Source of the DNA: Planctomycetota bacterium
GTDB lineage: Bacteria > Planctomycetota > UBA8742 > UBA2392
Length of the DNA stretch: 64,000 nucleotides
NCBI GenBank assembly: GCA_020638675.1
Contig: JACKID010000002.1
Span: 62,001-126,000 of the forward strand
Direction: 5' to 3'
Made by a program: the position numbers and the translations under genes. Under the pieces are notes generated by a model that did not search any database, had not been told where the DNA came from, and saw only the letters and a list, made by a program, of their open reading frames with translations. This document shows, piece by piece, positions 33,680 to 42,900 of the stretch (the first letter of the stretch is position 1; each line of letters starts with the position of its first letter).

Positions 33680-35026
33680 GTGAATGCTGAGTTGAACAAA
33701 GCACTGGAAACCGCCAAGGCGGTACTTACCAGCCAGACGAGCACGAAGCGCCTGGGAGACGCTCTTTCCAAGCAGACTAAAGAGTTAGAGCGCGCGCTAG
33801 AAACGGTGGTGATCTGGTCGAGCGTAATGCTCACACACGACCATCTACTTGGGTATGACCTCAGCCCACTCGTCCACGCCATTCAACAGCCGTGCATGGA
33901 CTTAGCCGCGCTTGAAGATGCAATCTCCAAAGCACATCGTGAGAAAGGCGACATCCCTAGCGACCTCGCCGAGCGCTATGTTCCCCGATTCAAGAACTGG
34001 ATTCAGTCTCTTGGCAAGGCTTGGACCCACTTGTTCCCCAATACACCGCTGACGAATGGACTGTCGGTTGATGAGTACGTTCGAACCGTTGACGAACGCA
34101 TCTCAGCGGCACTTGCACAACTCCCGAAGGAAGTTGAAGCCGCAACGGAGCGGAAACTCGACGAGGTCGCTCAAAAGGCCGCCACCGCACAGGCTACTTC
34201 GGAATCAGTCAAGCAAGGCCTCGACAACATCCAGTCGAGTGTGACAAAGAGTGTCGCCAAGGCCGAAAAGGACGTTCAAGGGCGCCTCGACAAGAGTGAA
34301 GAGGCGCGGCTGGAGCTAGTCCAGCAGATGGACACCTACAGGAAGCAGACGGGCGATTTCTTGAAGGACCAGTTGGGCAAGATTACTGAAGACTTGCCGG
34401 AAGAATTGGACAGATTGCTCAAGGATCGCGAAGAGTACCTTGAAGGAAAGGCCGGCGAGGCAGAGGCCCTGGTTGAGCAAGTACGAAGCGCCAAGCAGCA
34501 ACTGGACAAGTTGGCAGAAGCGTTCAGGGAAGTTGGCCAAGAGGTTGGCATTGCGAGCTATGCAAGAAACTTCTCCAACTTGGGCGACAGATACAGGCTC
34601 AACGCACAAGGTTGGTTTGCTGGGGCGGTTGGCACAGCACTGTTTCTTGGGCTAATGCTCGCATCCTTCATCGCCCTAGCGCTGCTGATGAGAGTTCGTG
34701 ATATCGAGACACTCGTACAACTCATCACCATCAAAGTGACCGCGGCAGCTCTTGTAAGTACAGGGCTGTTTGTGTGCATCCGTAATCACCGCAGGTGCAT
34801 GCATAATGCCGTCGTGAATGAACACCGTGCGAATGCGCTGAGTTCCTTTGAAGCCTTTACCATAGCGGCTGGTCAAGACCCAGAAGTGAAGCGTGAACTG
34901 TTGCTACAGGCCACGCAGACAATCTACTCGCACCGCGCAACTGGATACGACGATCAATCAGAGGACGTGATTCCCATGATGAACCAAACGCTCGACATCG
35001 TGAAGTCGGTCGCGCAGCGTCAGTAA
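33680..35026 (+). CDS. Coiled-coil membrane protein, probably acquired
   Basis: A 448-aa protein from GTG 33680 (GGAGG five bases upstream). Residues 1-130 are helical, about 130-300 form a long coiled coil (Gln/Lys/Glu heptads), then two transmembrane helices (about 311-334 and 350-368) and a cytoplasmic C-terminal domain with RANALSSFEAFTIAAGQDPE ... LLLQATQTIYSHRATGY. That ending recurs in membrane proteins of unknown function. Codon use is clearly less GC-rich than the neighbours, which suggests horizontal transfer. It could be a sensor or membrane effector, but no defence partner is visible. Confidence 0.75.
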   Translation: MNAELNKALETAKAVLTSQTSTKRLGDALSKQTKELERALETVVIWSSVMLTHDHLLGYDLSPLVHAIQQPCMDLAALEDAISKAHREKGDIPSDLAERYVPRFKNWIQSLGKAWTHLFPNTPLTNGLSVDEYVRTVDERISAALAQLPKEVEAATERKLDEVAQKAATAQATSESVKQGLDNIQSSVTKSVAKAEKDVQGRLDKSEEARLELVQQMDTYRKQTGDFLKDQLGKITEDLPEELDRLLKDREEYLEGKAGEAEALVEQVRSAKQQLDKLAEAFREVGQEVGIASYARNFSNLGDRYRLNAQGWFAGAVGTALFLGLMLASFIALALLMRVRDIETLVQLITIKVTAAALVSTGLFVCIRNHRRCMHNAVVNEHRANALSSFEAFTIAAGQDPEVKRELLLQATQTIYSHRATGYDDQSEDVIPMMNQTLDIVKSVAQRQ

Positions 35027-35054
35027 GGCGAGCCACCGTGGCTCTCGTCAAAGG

Positions 35055-35268
35055 TTACCCACGCGTAATGCTCACCGCCGCGCCGAGGCCGCCGCTTACG
35101 CAGAGGGTTGCGAGCCCGCGTTTGGCTTTGCGTTGCTTCATGGCGTGTGTGAGCGTGGTGATGATTCTTGCGCCGGTGTTACCGATTGGGTGGCCCAGTG
35201 CGATGGCTCCACCGTTTACGTTCAAGCGGTCGCGGGGGATCTTCAGTTCGCCGTCGGAGGCCAGAGGC
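35055..35268 (-). pseudogene. Truncated copy of the thiolase C-terminus
   Basis: This stretch encodes ELKIPRDRLNVNGGAIALGH and the rest of the thiolase C-terminus, including LCVSGGLGAA. It matches 37024-37240 of the complete thiolase at roughly 93% of bases. The N-terminal 80% of the enzyme, with the catalytic cysteine, is missing. Similarity stops abruptly near 35268, where a structured block begins. It is a remnant of a duplication or recombination event, not a working gene. Confidence 0.88.
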
Positions 35269-35513
35269 CGGCAAATGGCAGGCGCTTCCAATCCCTTCGT
35301 GTTGTGGCCGTCTCGGCCGCATCCCGGCCGGGCGTCTCGCCCGGTCGAGGTCTGAGCGGGACGCTCAGACCGGATGCGGGCAGGATGCCCACAACACGGT
35401 CAGGCCCTCCCGATGCTCAAGGCTGCGCCGAGGCCTCAGCTTGCTCAGAGGCGCCTGGCTTCCACGCTGACTCATGGTGTGGGTGCCTGACGACCCTGTG
35501 TCGCCCTCTGGCC
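35259..35513. other. Highly structured non-coding block
   Basis: About 255 bases with nested complementary arms. Outer GGCCAGAGG (35259) / CCTCTGGCC (35505); then CGTGTTGTGG (35298) / CCACAACACG (35389), enclosing CCGCATCC / GGATGCGG (35317/35372), which encloses CCGGGCG-TCT-CGCCCGG (35328-35344) and GGTCTGAGCG-GGA-CGCTCAGACC (35349-35371). A separate GTCAGGC / GCCTGAC (35399/35485) stem encloses GCCTC / GAGGC. It has no convincing reading frame and could be a structured RNA or a mobile-element remnant. Confidence 0.65.
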
Positions 35514-35525
35514 GACCTCGGCGAT

Positions 35526-36866
35526 TCAACGAGCTTCGGCAGGCAGGTAGTACAGACGGCTGCCTTCGAAATCGGAGCACCGGGCATAGCAGCCGCCCGC
35601 GCTAGCATTGATGTCCCAGTCCGATCCGCTTAGCGGCTTACTCCCTGCGTCGGTTGCGACTACGACTTCGCCGGTCTTGTCCACCCGGCCCAGCTGCTGC
35701 GCAATCGCCTCGATGTTGCCGGGGGCGAACGAACAGAACAGGCTCTGGCCCCAGCCCGCGGAGCCTGTCAGTTCCATCCCATCACCGGGCAGCTTGACCG
35801 CGATGAGTTCACCACCCGAGAAGCGAAAGGCACGACTCGTCGCCCCCTCATACACCGTCAACAAGCTGGCCTGGCCCTCAAACACGAAGAAGGAGTCATC
35901 TTTCAACTGGGCCGACACGCTTGTCTGCTCCTTCCATGAGTCGCCGTCCCGGGCCAGCAGCAGCATCTTGCGTGCGCCGTCTTCCGCCACGCGCCAGGCG
36001 GTGACGTAGAGCGTTGAGTCAGCAAAGTCAATGTCCACCGGGTGGAGGTCGGCATCGAACTTCAGCGCCGTGGCCTTGCCCCCATCAACCTTGTAGGCGG
36101 CAACAGCGGCGATGCCATCGAGATTGCGGTCCGGGTCAACGTCCACGATCAGGTCTTCCAGGGCCATCGGCAGATAGCGCACGAAATTCCCGCGCTGCCT
36201 GGCGTGCAGCTTCACATCCGCGTCCCCGTCAAGCTTGAGACGCACCCAGCTTGAGCGGTGGTAAGCCCAGCTTGATTCCGCAGCGATGCCGACCAGATCG
36301 TCGCCGGACTGCATGAAGTCGTTGAACTCAACGGCCGGGTCCGGGCCGGTGATCTGCGCGGCGCTCGCCCCGTCCAGCCGCCAGGGCTTGAGCTTCCCCT
36401 GATACTCCTTGACGAGGAAATAGTCGCGGCCGTTGCCCACCGGCAAGAGAGAGTCGCGCTTCAGCTCAAACTGCGCCCCACCGACGGTAACGGGCTCAAC
36501 TTTGTCGCCGGCAAGGCACCACAGTGCGCTGCTCTTGCCACCGCGCCGGCCATCGCCGATCAACAGGATGCGATCACCCAGCACCTGATACTCGTCGCGC
36601 ACGAGAAGCTTCTCGCCGGTCGGAGTGAGGAGTTCTTGCGCTTTGCCGTCTTTCAGGAAGTACACGCGGCGGGAGTTGTAGCCGTCATCGAATTGCAGCA
36701 AGTAGCTTGAGCCGGTGCAGGAAGCCAAGACCCCCTTGCCGGAAAGTGTGGTGCTGCCTTCCACGCTAACCAGTTGCCAGATCTCGGTCTTTTCCTTGAC
36801 CTCGTCCTGCGCGGTAACGTTCAGCGCCGACAGCAGCAAGAGCGGTAGTACCACGAGCAGTTTCAT
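35526..36866 (-). CDS. Exported beta-propeller-like protein of unknown function
   Basis: A 446-aa exported protein with a signal peptide (MKLLVVLPLLLLSALNVTAQ). The mature part is almost all beta strands with repeated short motifs such as YFLKDGKAQEL, LLVRDEYQVLGDRILLIGDG and LYVTAWRVAEDGARKMLLLA, as in bacterial propellers with ELWxxDGT-type repeats. A CARC pair near the C-terminus may form a disulfide. It lies between the thiolase fragment and the intact thiolase. Function unknown. Confidence 0.75.
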   Translation of the reverse strand: MKLLVVLPLLLLSALNVTAQDEVKEKTEIWQLVSVEGSTTLSGKGVLASCTGSSYLLQFDDGYNSRRVYFLKDGKAQELLTPTGEKLLVRDEYQVLGDRILLIGDGRRGGKSSALWCLAGDKVEPVTVGGAQFELKRDSLLPVGNGRDYFLVKEYQGKLKPWRLDGASAAQITGPDPAVEFNDFMQSGDDLVGIAAESSWAYHRSSWVRLKLDGDADVKLHARQRGNFVRYLPMALEDLIVDVDPDRNLDGIAAVAAYKVDGGKATALKFDADLHPVDIDFADSTLYVTAWRVAEDGARKMLLLARDGDSWKEQTSVSAQLKDDSFFVFEGQASLLTVYEGATSRAFRFSGGELIAVKLPGDGMELTGSAGWGQSLFCSFAPGNIEAIAQQLGRVDKTGEVVVATDAGSKPLSGSDWDINASAGGCYARCSDFEGSRLYYLPAEAR

Positions 36867-36977
36867 CGGGCCCCCTTGTAACGATCGAAGATCAGCTCAG
36901 CCTGCGACAGCGCAGGGCAGCCGAAACTACACCCTTCCGCGGATTGATGCACGGGCTGAATTGAGCACGGGCGGTGT

Positions 36978-36996
36978 GGATTGTGCATCGCGGATG
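36978..36996. other. Hairpin between the propeller gene and thiolase
   Basis: GTGCATC-GCG-GATGCAC is a perfect 7-bp stem about 30 bases after the thiolase stop on the minus strand. It is a candidate transcript end. Confidence 0.4.
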
Positions 36997-37023
36997 CACG
37001 TCCGCCTCGATCTCGCAAGATTT

Positions 37024-38208
37024 CTATGCGCGCACGATGCTCAGTGCTGCGCCGAGGCCGCCGCTTACGCAGAGGGTTGCGAGCCCGCGTTTGGCTTTGC
37101 GTTGCTTCATGGCGTGGGCGAGGGTGGTTACGATCCTTGCGCCGGTGTTGCCGATTGGGTGGCCCAGTGCGATGGCTCCGCCGTTTACGTTGAGGCGGTC
37201 GCGGGGGATCTTCAGTTCGCGGTCGCAGGCGAGCACCTGTGCCGCAAACGCTTCGTTCAGTTCAACCAGATCATAGTCCTCGATCTTCAGCCCGAGCTGC
37301 TTGTTCAACTTCTGCGTGGCCGGCACCGGACCGATGCCCATCACCTTCGGGTCCACGCCCGCAAACGCGAAGCCCTCAAGGCGCGCGAGCACTTCCAGCC
37401 CCAGTTCTTTGGCCTTGGCCGCCGTCATCAGCAGGACCGCACTTGCGCCGTCGGTGATGCCGCTGGCGTTGCCCGGCGTCACGCTGCCTTCATCCATGAA
37501 CACCGGCTTCAGCTTCGCCAGCGCCGCCATGTTCTGGCCTTCGCGCACGGGCTCGTCATGCTCGATCACCGTCTCGCCCTTGCGGGTCTTGATCGTGACC
37601 GGGCTGATCTCCGCCTTGAACGCGCCCGCCTTGATTGCCGCCTCGGCCTTGTTGTGGCTGGCGACGGCGAATTCGTCCTGCTCCTCGCGGCTGAGGTTGT
37701 ACTGCTCGCGCAAAGTCTCGGCCGTGCGGCCCATCAGCTGGTCGGCGAGCGGGCAGTGGAACCCGTCGCGGTACATCAGGTCGATGACTTCACCGTGCGT
37801 GAGGCGGTAACCGTCGCGCATACCGGTCAGCATGTGGGGCACGTTGGTCATGCTCTCCATGCCGCCTGCGACGACGACGTCGGCCACGCCAAGCTGGATC
37901 TGCTGCGCGCCCAGCACGATCGCCTTCAGCCCGCTGGCGCAGGCCTGGTTGATCGTGGTGGCGATTGCTGTTTCGGGGATGCCGGCGCGGATCGTCACCT
38001 GCCGCGCCGGGTTCGGGCCGCAGCCCGCCTGGCGCGCGTGGCCCATGTAGACTTCGTCGACCAGCTTCGGGTCAATGCCGGATTCCGCCAGCACGGCCTG
38101 TACGGCGTGCACGCCCATGTCGACGGCCGAGAGCGACGCCAGCCCGCCTGAGAACCTGCCAATCGGCGTGCGCTTGGCGTTGGTGATGACGATGTCTTTG
38201 AAGTCCAT
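37024..38208 (-). CDS. Acetyl-CoA C-acetyltransferase (thiolase)
   Basis: Condenses or cleaves acyl-CoA units (two acetyl-CoA to acetoacetyl-CoA). A 394-aa enzyme from ATG 38208 with GGAGG five bases upstream. The nucleophilic cysteine is in NQACASGLKAI, and the C-terminal GGAIALGHPIGNTGARIVTT and ATLCVSGGLGAA carry the acid/base His and second Cys. It can serve fatty-acid breakdown, ketone body or polyhydroxybutyrate metabolism; the neighbours do not decide. A truncated copy of its 3' end lies 2 kb away. Confidence 0.96.
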   Translation of the reverse strand: MDFKDIVITNAKRTPIGRFSGGLASLSAVDMGVHAVQAVLAESGIDPKLVDEVYMGHARQAGCGPNPARQVTIRAGIPETAIATTINQACASGLKAIVLGAQQIQLGVADVVVAGGMESMTNVPHMLTGMRDGYRLTHGEVIDLMYRDGFHCPLADQLMGRTAETLREQYNLSREEQDEFAVASHNKAEAAIKAGAFKAEISPVTIKTRKGETVIEHDEPVREGQNMAALAKLKPVFMDEGSVTPGNASGITDGASAVLLMTAAKAKELGLEVLARLEGFAFAGVDPKVMGIGPVPATQKLNKQLGLKIEDYDLVELNEAFAAQVLACDRELKIPRDRLNVNGGAIALGHPIGNTGARIVTTLAHAMKQRKAKRGLATLCVSGGLGAALSIVRA

Positions 38209-38377
38209 GTGAGCCTCCGCAACCTTGGTAACGGCCGTAATCGCCGCCGTGTTCCTACCGCGTGCGGGGCCGCCATGCAACCGGCAAGCGTTCCCTTGCT
38301 TGACGGGCAAATGGGCAGTGATACGCTCGCGCCCCGCTTCGAATCCGCAAGGGTGGAGAAGCAACTCGAAGGGCCCG

Positions 38378-38405
38378 CCCTGAGCGAGCGCAGCGAGTCG
38401 AAGGG
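38378..38405. repeat. CCTGAGC...GTCGAAGGG repeat, upstream of tRNA-Phe
   Basis: Contains CTGAGCGAGCGCAGCGAGTC followed by GAAGGG. Its last two G bases are the first two bases of the tRNA. A nearly identical copy follows the tRNA (38516-38542), and a variant is in the terminator loop at 26159. Confidence 0.85.
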
Positions 38406-38479
38406 TCAGGTAGCTCAGTTGGTAGAGCAGCGCATTGAAAATGCGCGGGTCGCCGGTTCAAGTCCGGCCCTGACCACCA
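38404..38479 (+). tRNA. tRNA-Phe (anticodon GAA), CCA encoded
   Basis: Acceptor GGTCAGG / CCTGACC, D-arm with AGCTCAGTTGGTAGAGC, anticodon stem GCGCA / TGCGC with loop TTGAAAA (anticodon GAA), T-arm GCCGG-TTCAAGT-CCGGC, discriminator A and encoded CCA (38477-38479). All cloverleaf arms pair. It is the only tRNA recognised in the window. Confidence 0.97.
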
Positions 38480-38514
38480 CAAAGAGCGGCCTCCTCTGGA
38501 GGCCGCTCTTTGTG
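38478..38514 (+). terminator. 17-bp hairpin overlapping the tRNA 3' end
   Basis: A perfect stem, CACAAAGAGCGGCCTCC / GGAGGCCGCTCTTTGTG, with a TCT loop. Its first two bases are the last two bases of the CCA end. It should terminate the tRNA transcript, although the T tail is short. Confidence 0.75.
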
Positions 38515-38515
38515 T

Positions 38516-38542
38516 CCTGAGCGAGTTCAGCGAGTCGAAGGG
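38516..38542. repeat. CCTGAGC...GTCGAAGGG repeat, downstream of tRNA-Phe
   Basis: CCTGAGCGAGTTCAGCGAGT then CGAAGGG: differs from the upstream copy only at the centre. It is in direct orientation, so the tRNA is bracketed by direct repeats. Confidence 0.85.
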
Positions 38543-38564
38543 CATCAACCTCGCCCCTCCACAG

Positions 38565-39857
38565 CTACTCCTTCTCGGGCAGCTTTTCGACTTTGTACTC
38601 GTGCGGCCTTTTCGCCAGCACCTTGGCGCTGATGATCCTTGAGCCGAGGCGCAGCTTGTCCATCACGTCCAGGCCCTCGCTGACCCGCCCGAAGACCGCG
38701 TAGCCTTCGTCCAGATGGTGCGTGGTGGCGCTGGCGAGGCAGAAGTAGAACTGACTTCCAGCACTGTCCGGGTCGGCGCTGCGGGCCATGCCCAGTGCGC
38801 CCCGGAAGTGTTTGCGCGTCGCCTCGCGCTTGATGCTGTAGCCCGGGCCGCCTTCGCCGGTGCCGTCCGGGTCGCCGCCCTGCACGACGAAGTGCGGCAC
38901 CACGCGGTGGAAGACCAGCCCGTTGTAGAACCCCTTCTCAACCAGCTCGATGAAACTTGCGACGGTGTTGGGCGCGTCGTCTTCAAACAGCGTGATCACC
39001 ATGCGGCCTTCACTGGTGACCATCTCGACTCGCGGCAAGTTCTCTTCGCCGTCATACAGCGCCTTCTCGGCGGGCCAGGTCTCGTTGAGCGTCTTGAACG
39101 TCTCGGCGTAGCGCTCCAGCCGCGCCTTCACGGGGTGGTCCGGGTTGGCTGCCAACTGCGCCTGGAGGTTTGCCAGCGCCGCCTGGTGATCGCCGCCGCG
39201 CGAGAGCAGCAGGGCGGGGAGCATGCAGTAGCTGCCGTACTCAGACAGGTCCTCGACCTTGGCGAGCGGGAGCGACTGCAGAACCGTCTCGGCCTCCTGG
39301 TAGGCGATCCGCCCGGCCAGGTCCCCCATCCCGATCAGCGCGCTGGCCTTCAACACCAGCAGGCGGAAGCGCTTGACCGGCGCGTCCTCCACCAGCCGAA
39401 GCATGCGCTGGAAGCCGCGCTCGGCGATGTCGTCCTCGCCGCTGATTACGAACAGGCGGTAGCAGCCCGGGCTGTCCAGCGTTGTGCCGTCGCCGGCGAA
39501 GCGATCGAACATTCGATCCGGGTCGGCGGCGTACAGGCCTTTCAACTTCTCGGCGTCGTCGGCTTCGCCGAAGATGGTCGCGATGAAACGGATTTCAGCG
39601 GCGCGCTCGGCCTGCCAGCCCAGCGCCACGTTTTCGGCCGGGGTGAGGTCTTTCCATTCTTCTGTCGCCTTGTCGACGTCATCGAGCAGCTTCAACGCCT
39701 CGGCCATGTGGAAGTGAGTCAGCGCGACCTCGGCGTCCGCGATACGCAGTTGCAGCGTGTCGCGCATCTCCTCACGCGGCGGTGGATCGTCAACTTTCTT
39801 CGTGGTCGTGCAACCGCACAGGACCAGCAGCACGGACAAGGCAAACATTCGGCGCAT
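38565..39857 (-). CDS. Cyclophilin-type peptidyl-prolyl isomerase lipoprotein
   Basis: A 430-aa lipoprotein (signal MRRMFALSVLLVLCGC, lipobox LCGC). Residues 30-260 form a helical TPR-like region (AEVALTHFHMAEALKLLDDV, RGFQRMLRLVEDAPVKRFRLLVLKASAL). The C-terminal ~165 residues are a cyclophilin domain: GRMVITLFEDDAPNTVASFIELVEKGFYNGLVFHRVVPHFVVQGGDPDGTGEGGPGY, MARSADPDSAGSQFYF, and YAVFGRV. It should assist folding of envelope proteins. Its stop lies 20 bases from the tRNA-flanking repeat on the opposite strand. Confidence 0.9.
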   Translation of the reverse strand: MRRMFALSVLLVLCGCTTTKKVDDPPPREEMRDTLQLRIADAEVALTHFHMAEALKLLDDVDKATEEWKDLTPAENVALGWQAERAAEIRFIATIFGEADDAEKLKGLYAADPDRMFDRFAGDGTTLDSPGCYRLFVISGEDDIAERGFQRMLRLVEDAPVKRFRLLVLKASALIGMGDLAGRIAYQEAETVLQSLPLAKVEDLSEYGSYCMLPALLLSRGGDHQAALANLQAQLAANPDHPVKARLERYAETFKTLNETWPAEKALYDGEENLPRVEMVTSEGRMVITLFEDDAPNTVASFIELVEKGFYNGLVFHRVVPHFVVQGGDPDGTGEGGPGYSIKREATRKHFRGALGMARSADPDSAGSQFYFCLASATTHHLDEGYAVFGRVSEGLDVMDKLRLGSRIISAKVLAKRPHEYKVEKLPEKE

Positions 39858-39927
39858 GGGTGTCTCCGCGCCTGACTATCCAACTTTACGCCCGCCCCGA
39901 AAAGACACTGGCCGGCAGGCCATTCGC

Positions 39928-42900
39928 CTACTTCTCCTTCTCCTTCTCTTCCTTCAGTCGATTCGTCAGCACCCATTGGGCGACGTGGTACTCGTGGCTG
40001 CAGCGCTGGTCGGCTTCAATGCATGCCTGCAACTGCTTGCGTGCCTCTTCGCTGTTTCCTGACAGGTAGGCGAGCATGCCGCGCATGTACGAATCGCGCG
40101 CGCCGACTTCGGCCGGCGTGATGCGCCCGCCGCCGTTGAAGCCCGGCACGCGCTCGCACCATCGTGCGCCGTGCCAATAGTGGCCTTCGTCCGCGGCGGG
40201 CAGGTCCTTCGCGGCGCGCATGCCTGCGAGAGTTTCCATGACAAGGCAATCCAGCACGCGGGCGCGCTCGGGCATGCGCAACACCGTTGATTTCTCGACG
40301 CACTGGAAGGGGTCCATGTCTTCCTGGTCGATCTCTTTCCACGCCAGGGCCCGCAGGATAGCGGCGTCGGCGTAGACCCCGGCGCTGCCCTCGATGCAAT
40401 CCACGAGCCACGGCTCGGTACGGTAGGCCAGCAGGTCGAAGCTGCCTGCATCGAGAATTCCGCGGGCTTCATGGAACAAGCGGGTGTACGGCACCGCGCT
40501 TTCATACGCGAAGTTCCGGGCTTCCGGCCCGGTGGGCAGCTTGCGCACTTCTGCATACTTGCCGACTGCCATGTGCGCGCGACGCCAGAAGAACGGCAGG
40601 TACGCATCGTCGGGCTCAATGCCGTACTTCGTGATCTTCTCGATGGCCTTGTCGAGCAGCTGGTACTGATTGCCGCCGGTGATGCCGGACAGCATGAACG
40701 AGTCCAGATAGCGCGGCACGCCGACGTCATCGCCGCGCATGTCGTCGTAGCGGTCCCATTCACCGCTAAGCGTGCCCAGGCGGCCGTGCGCCTCCACCCA
40801 GGTCTGCGTGCCGACGAAGCGGCCGTAGCGGCTGACGCCGATCTTGTCCGCTGTCTCGACGAACTCGATGGCGCGCTTGGGATCGACGCGGCCCATGTGG
40901 CGCGCCATATCGAGCAGCACGTTCACGTCGCGCATGTTGTAGGCCGCGATGCAACTGTTGACCTGATTCAACTGGTACTCAAGCGACGGGCCGCCGAAAT
41001 AGCGCACGACGTCCATGAACGAATAGGCGTTGTGCATGAAGGACGCGGACCAGAACACCTGGCGCATGATGTCGCGCGCGTTGGCATCCATTCGGTCCCA
41101 CGAGACGGTGCTGAAACGCAGCAGGTTTCGCCAGTTCGGGTAGCGGGCGAACACGGCGTACACGATGGAATCAAAGTCCGTCTCACCCCAGAACAGATAC
41201 GGCGGGCGAGTCTGCGCGATCTGCAGCGCCGCGCAGATCGACCAGCCGGGCTGGCCCGACCGAAGCGCGAGGGTGTTGTAGTACGCGGGCGTCTGCATGC
41301 AGGTCGGATGCAGCAGCGACAGGCGCCAGGTGGCGCGCGATATCGCCTCCCAGTTGCACAGCATGGCGGTGCCCGGCATCTCGTTGTGCGGCATCATGCG
41401 GTAGTGAACGTCGAAGTCGAGCGGCGAGGCCTGCAGCGATTTCGTCGCGAGGTCTGCCATCTTTTCGTTTTCATTCGCACGAAGCGCCTGGCGGGCTGCT
41501 TCCGCCAGCCCCGCGCCGCCCCATCGCTCCGAGTGTTTCTCCAGCTCTTCCAGCAGCTCCGGCTCCGGCGTGCCGTCATGTGCAAAGCTCTTGCGCCACG
41601 CCTGGAGAGCCGCGTTGAACTCAACGCCTGCGTCGGCGTCCTGGAACTTGCGCTCCAGCTCAAGCAGCGCCTTTGCGAACTCCTCGCCCTGCGCCTTCAG
41701 CATCGCGTCGTGTGCGGGGCGGGTAAGGTCGTCCAGGTTCCGCAGCCGGAACATCAGGTATTCGTACACGTTCGGCGTCATCTGCTTGCCCGGGCCACCC
41801 GCCGCGGCGATGGCGCGGATGTAATCCTTGCCGGCCGCCACAACGGCGCGCTGGCCTTCCTCGAACACGGCCCGGTTCAGCCAGTAGACGGCCAGCGCGC
41901 CGCCGTGGTACTTGCGTTCGTCTTCATTGCTGAAGACGGCAACCAGCGCGGCCTTTTGCGCGTCGCTGAGTTCCAGCCTGCGGCGGTCGCGCGGGTTGAG
42001 CACCTCCCACTTGCCGTCCTTGACCATGTCGGCCAGCGCCTTGAGTTCGTCGTTGCCGCTCGCCCGCAGTGCGTCCTGGTACTGCTTGCGCAGCTCGGGC
42101 ATTGCGTCTGCGCGATAGAAAGCGCGCAGGATGTTGCGGTAGGCGTCAAGGCTGTCCCCGTCGAGCGCCAGGATCGCGCGCGCCGAGAGGCGGGTCAGCG
42201 TCTCGTCGCCGACCTCAAGCGATCGGGCCATGAGCGCGCGCTGTGAGATCGTGCGCCGGGGCATGCCGGCAAACGCCATGATCGTGGCGCACACGCGCTC
42301 CGACTCCTGCTCTTTGGGCAGGGCGTACACGCTGTAGGAGATCAGCGAGGTGCCCTTCGCGATGTAGGCGTTGCTGATGAAAAACTGCCGGTCAACCGTG
42401 GAAAAATCGGCGGTGTCGATGCTCGCGTTCAATGCGAACGTATCGATTGCCGTCTGCCGGTTCATGGCCTCGGGGATGGCCTCTTCGAACTTGAGCCGCA
42501 ACGCGCTGATGGTTTCGGCGTCGCCTGCATCTGCGGCCAGAGCACCGATGCGCTCGCTGAGCCCGCCGTCCTTGAACTCTTTCGGCACCAATTCCATCTG
42601 GCGGATGATGTCCGGCGATCCGAGCAGATTCAGGGTGGCCTGGATGTTCTCATCGAGGTCGCGCTGGTCCGGGCGTTCTGAGTCTGAAAGCAAACGTGCC
42701 GGTTCAGGCAGCATGATCCAGCGCCCGCAATCCACGGCGGGGACCATGATGGCAATCAGCTTTTCGGCCGACTCTTTTTCGCTGTATCGCTCGCCGGTCC
42801 ATGCCAGCGCCGCCTGCACCCAGTCGTTTTCGGGATCGAGCTTGACCAGCGCATCCATCGCGGCGGGGTCGCCGCAGCGCCAGGCGTGCAGAATCGCGCG

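Noticed and set aside
35055..35291. Working small gene for a thiolase-like protein
   Set aside because: It has only the last fifth of the enzyme, lacks the nucleophilic cysteine, and its N-terminal 14 codons come from the unrelated structured block.
38378..38542. tRNA-Phe as an integration (att) site of an island
   Set aside because: The flanking repeats do not copy the tRNA 3' end, and there is no integrase or island on either side; the neighbours are housekeeping-type genes.
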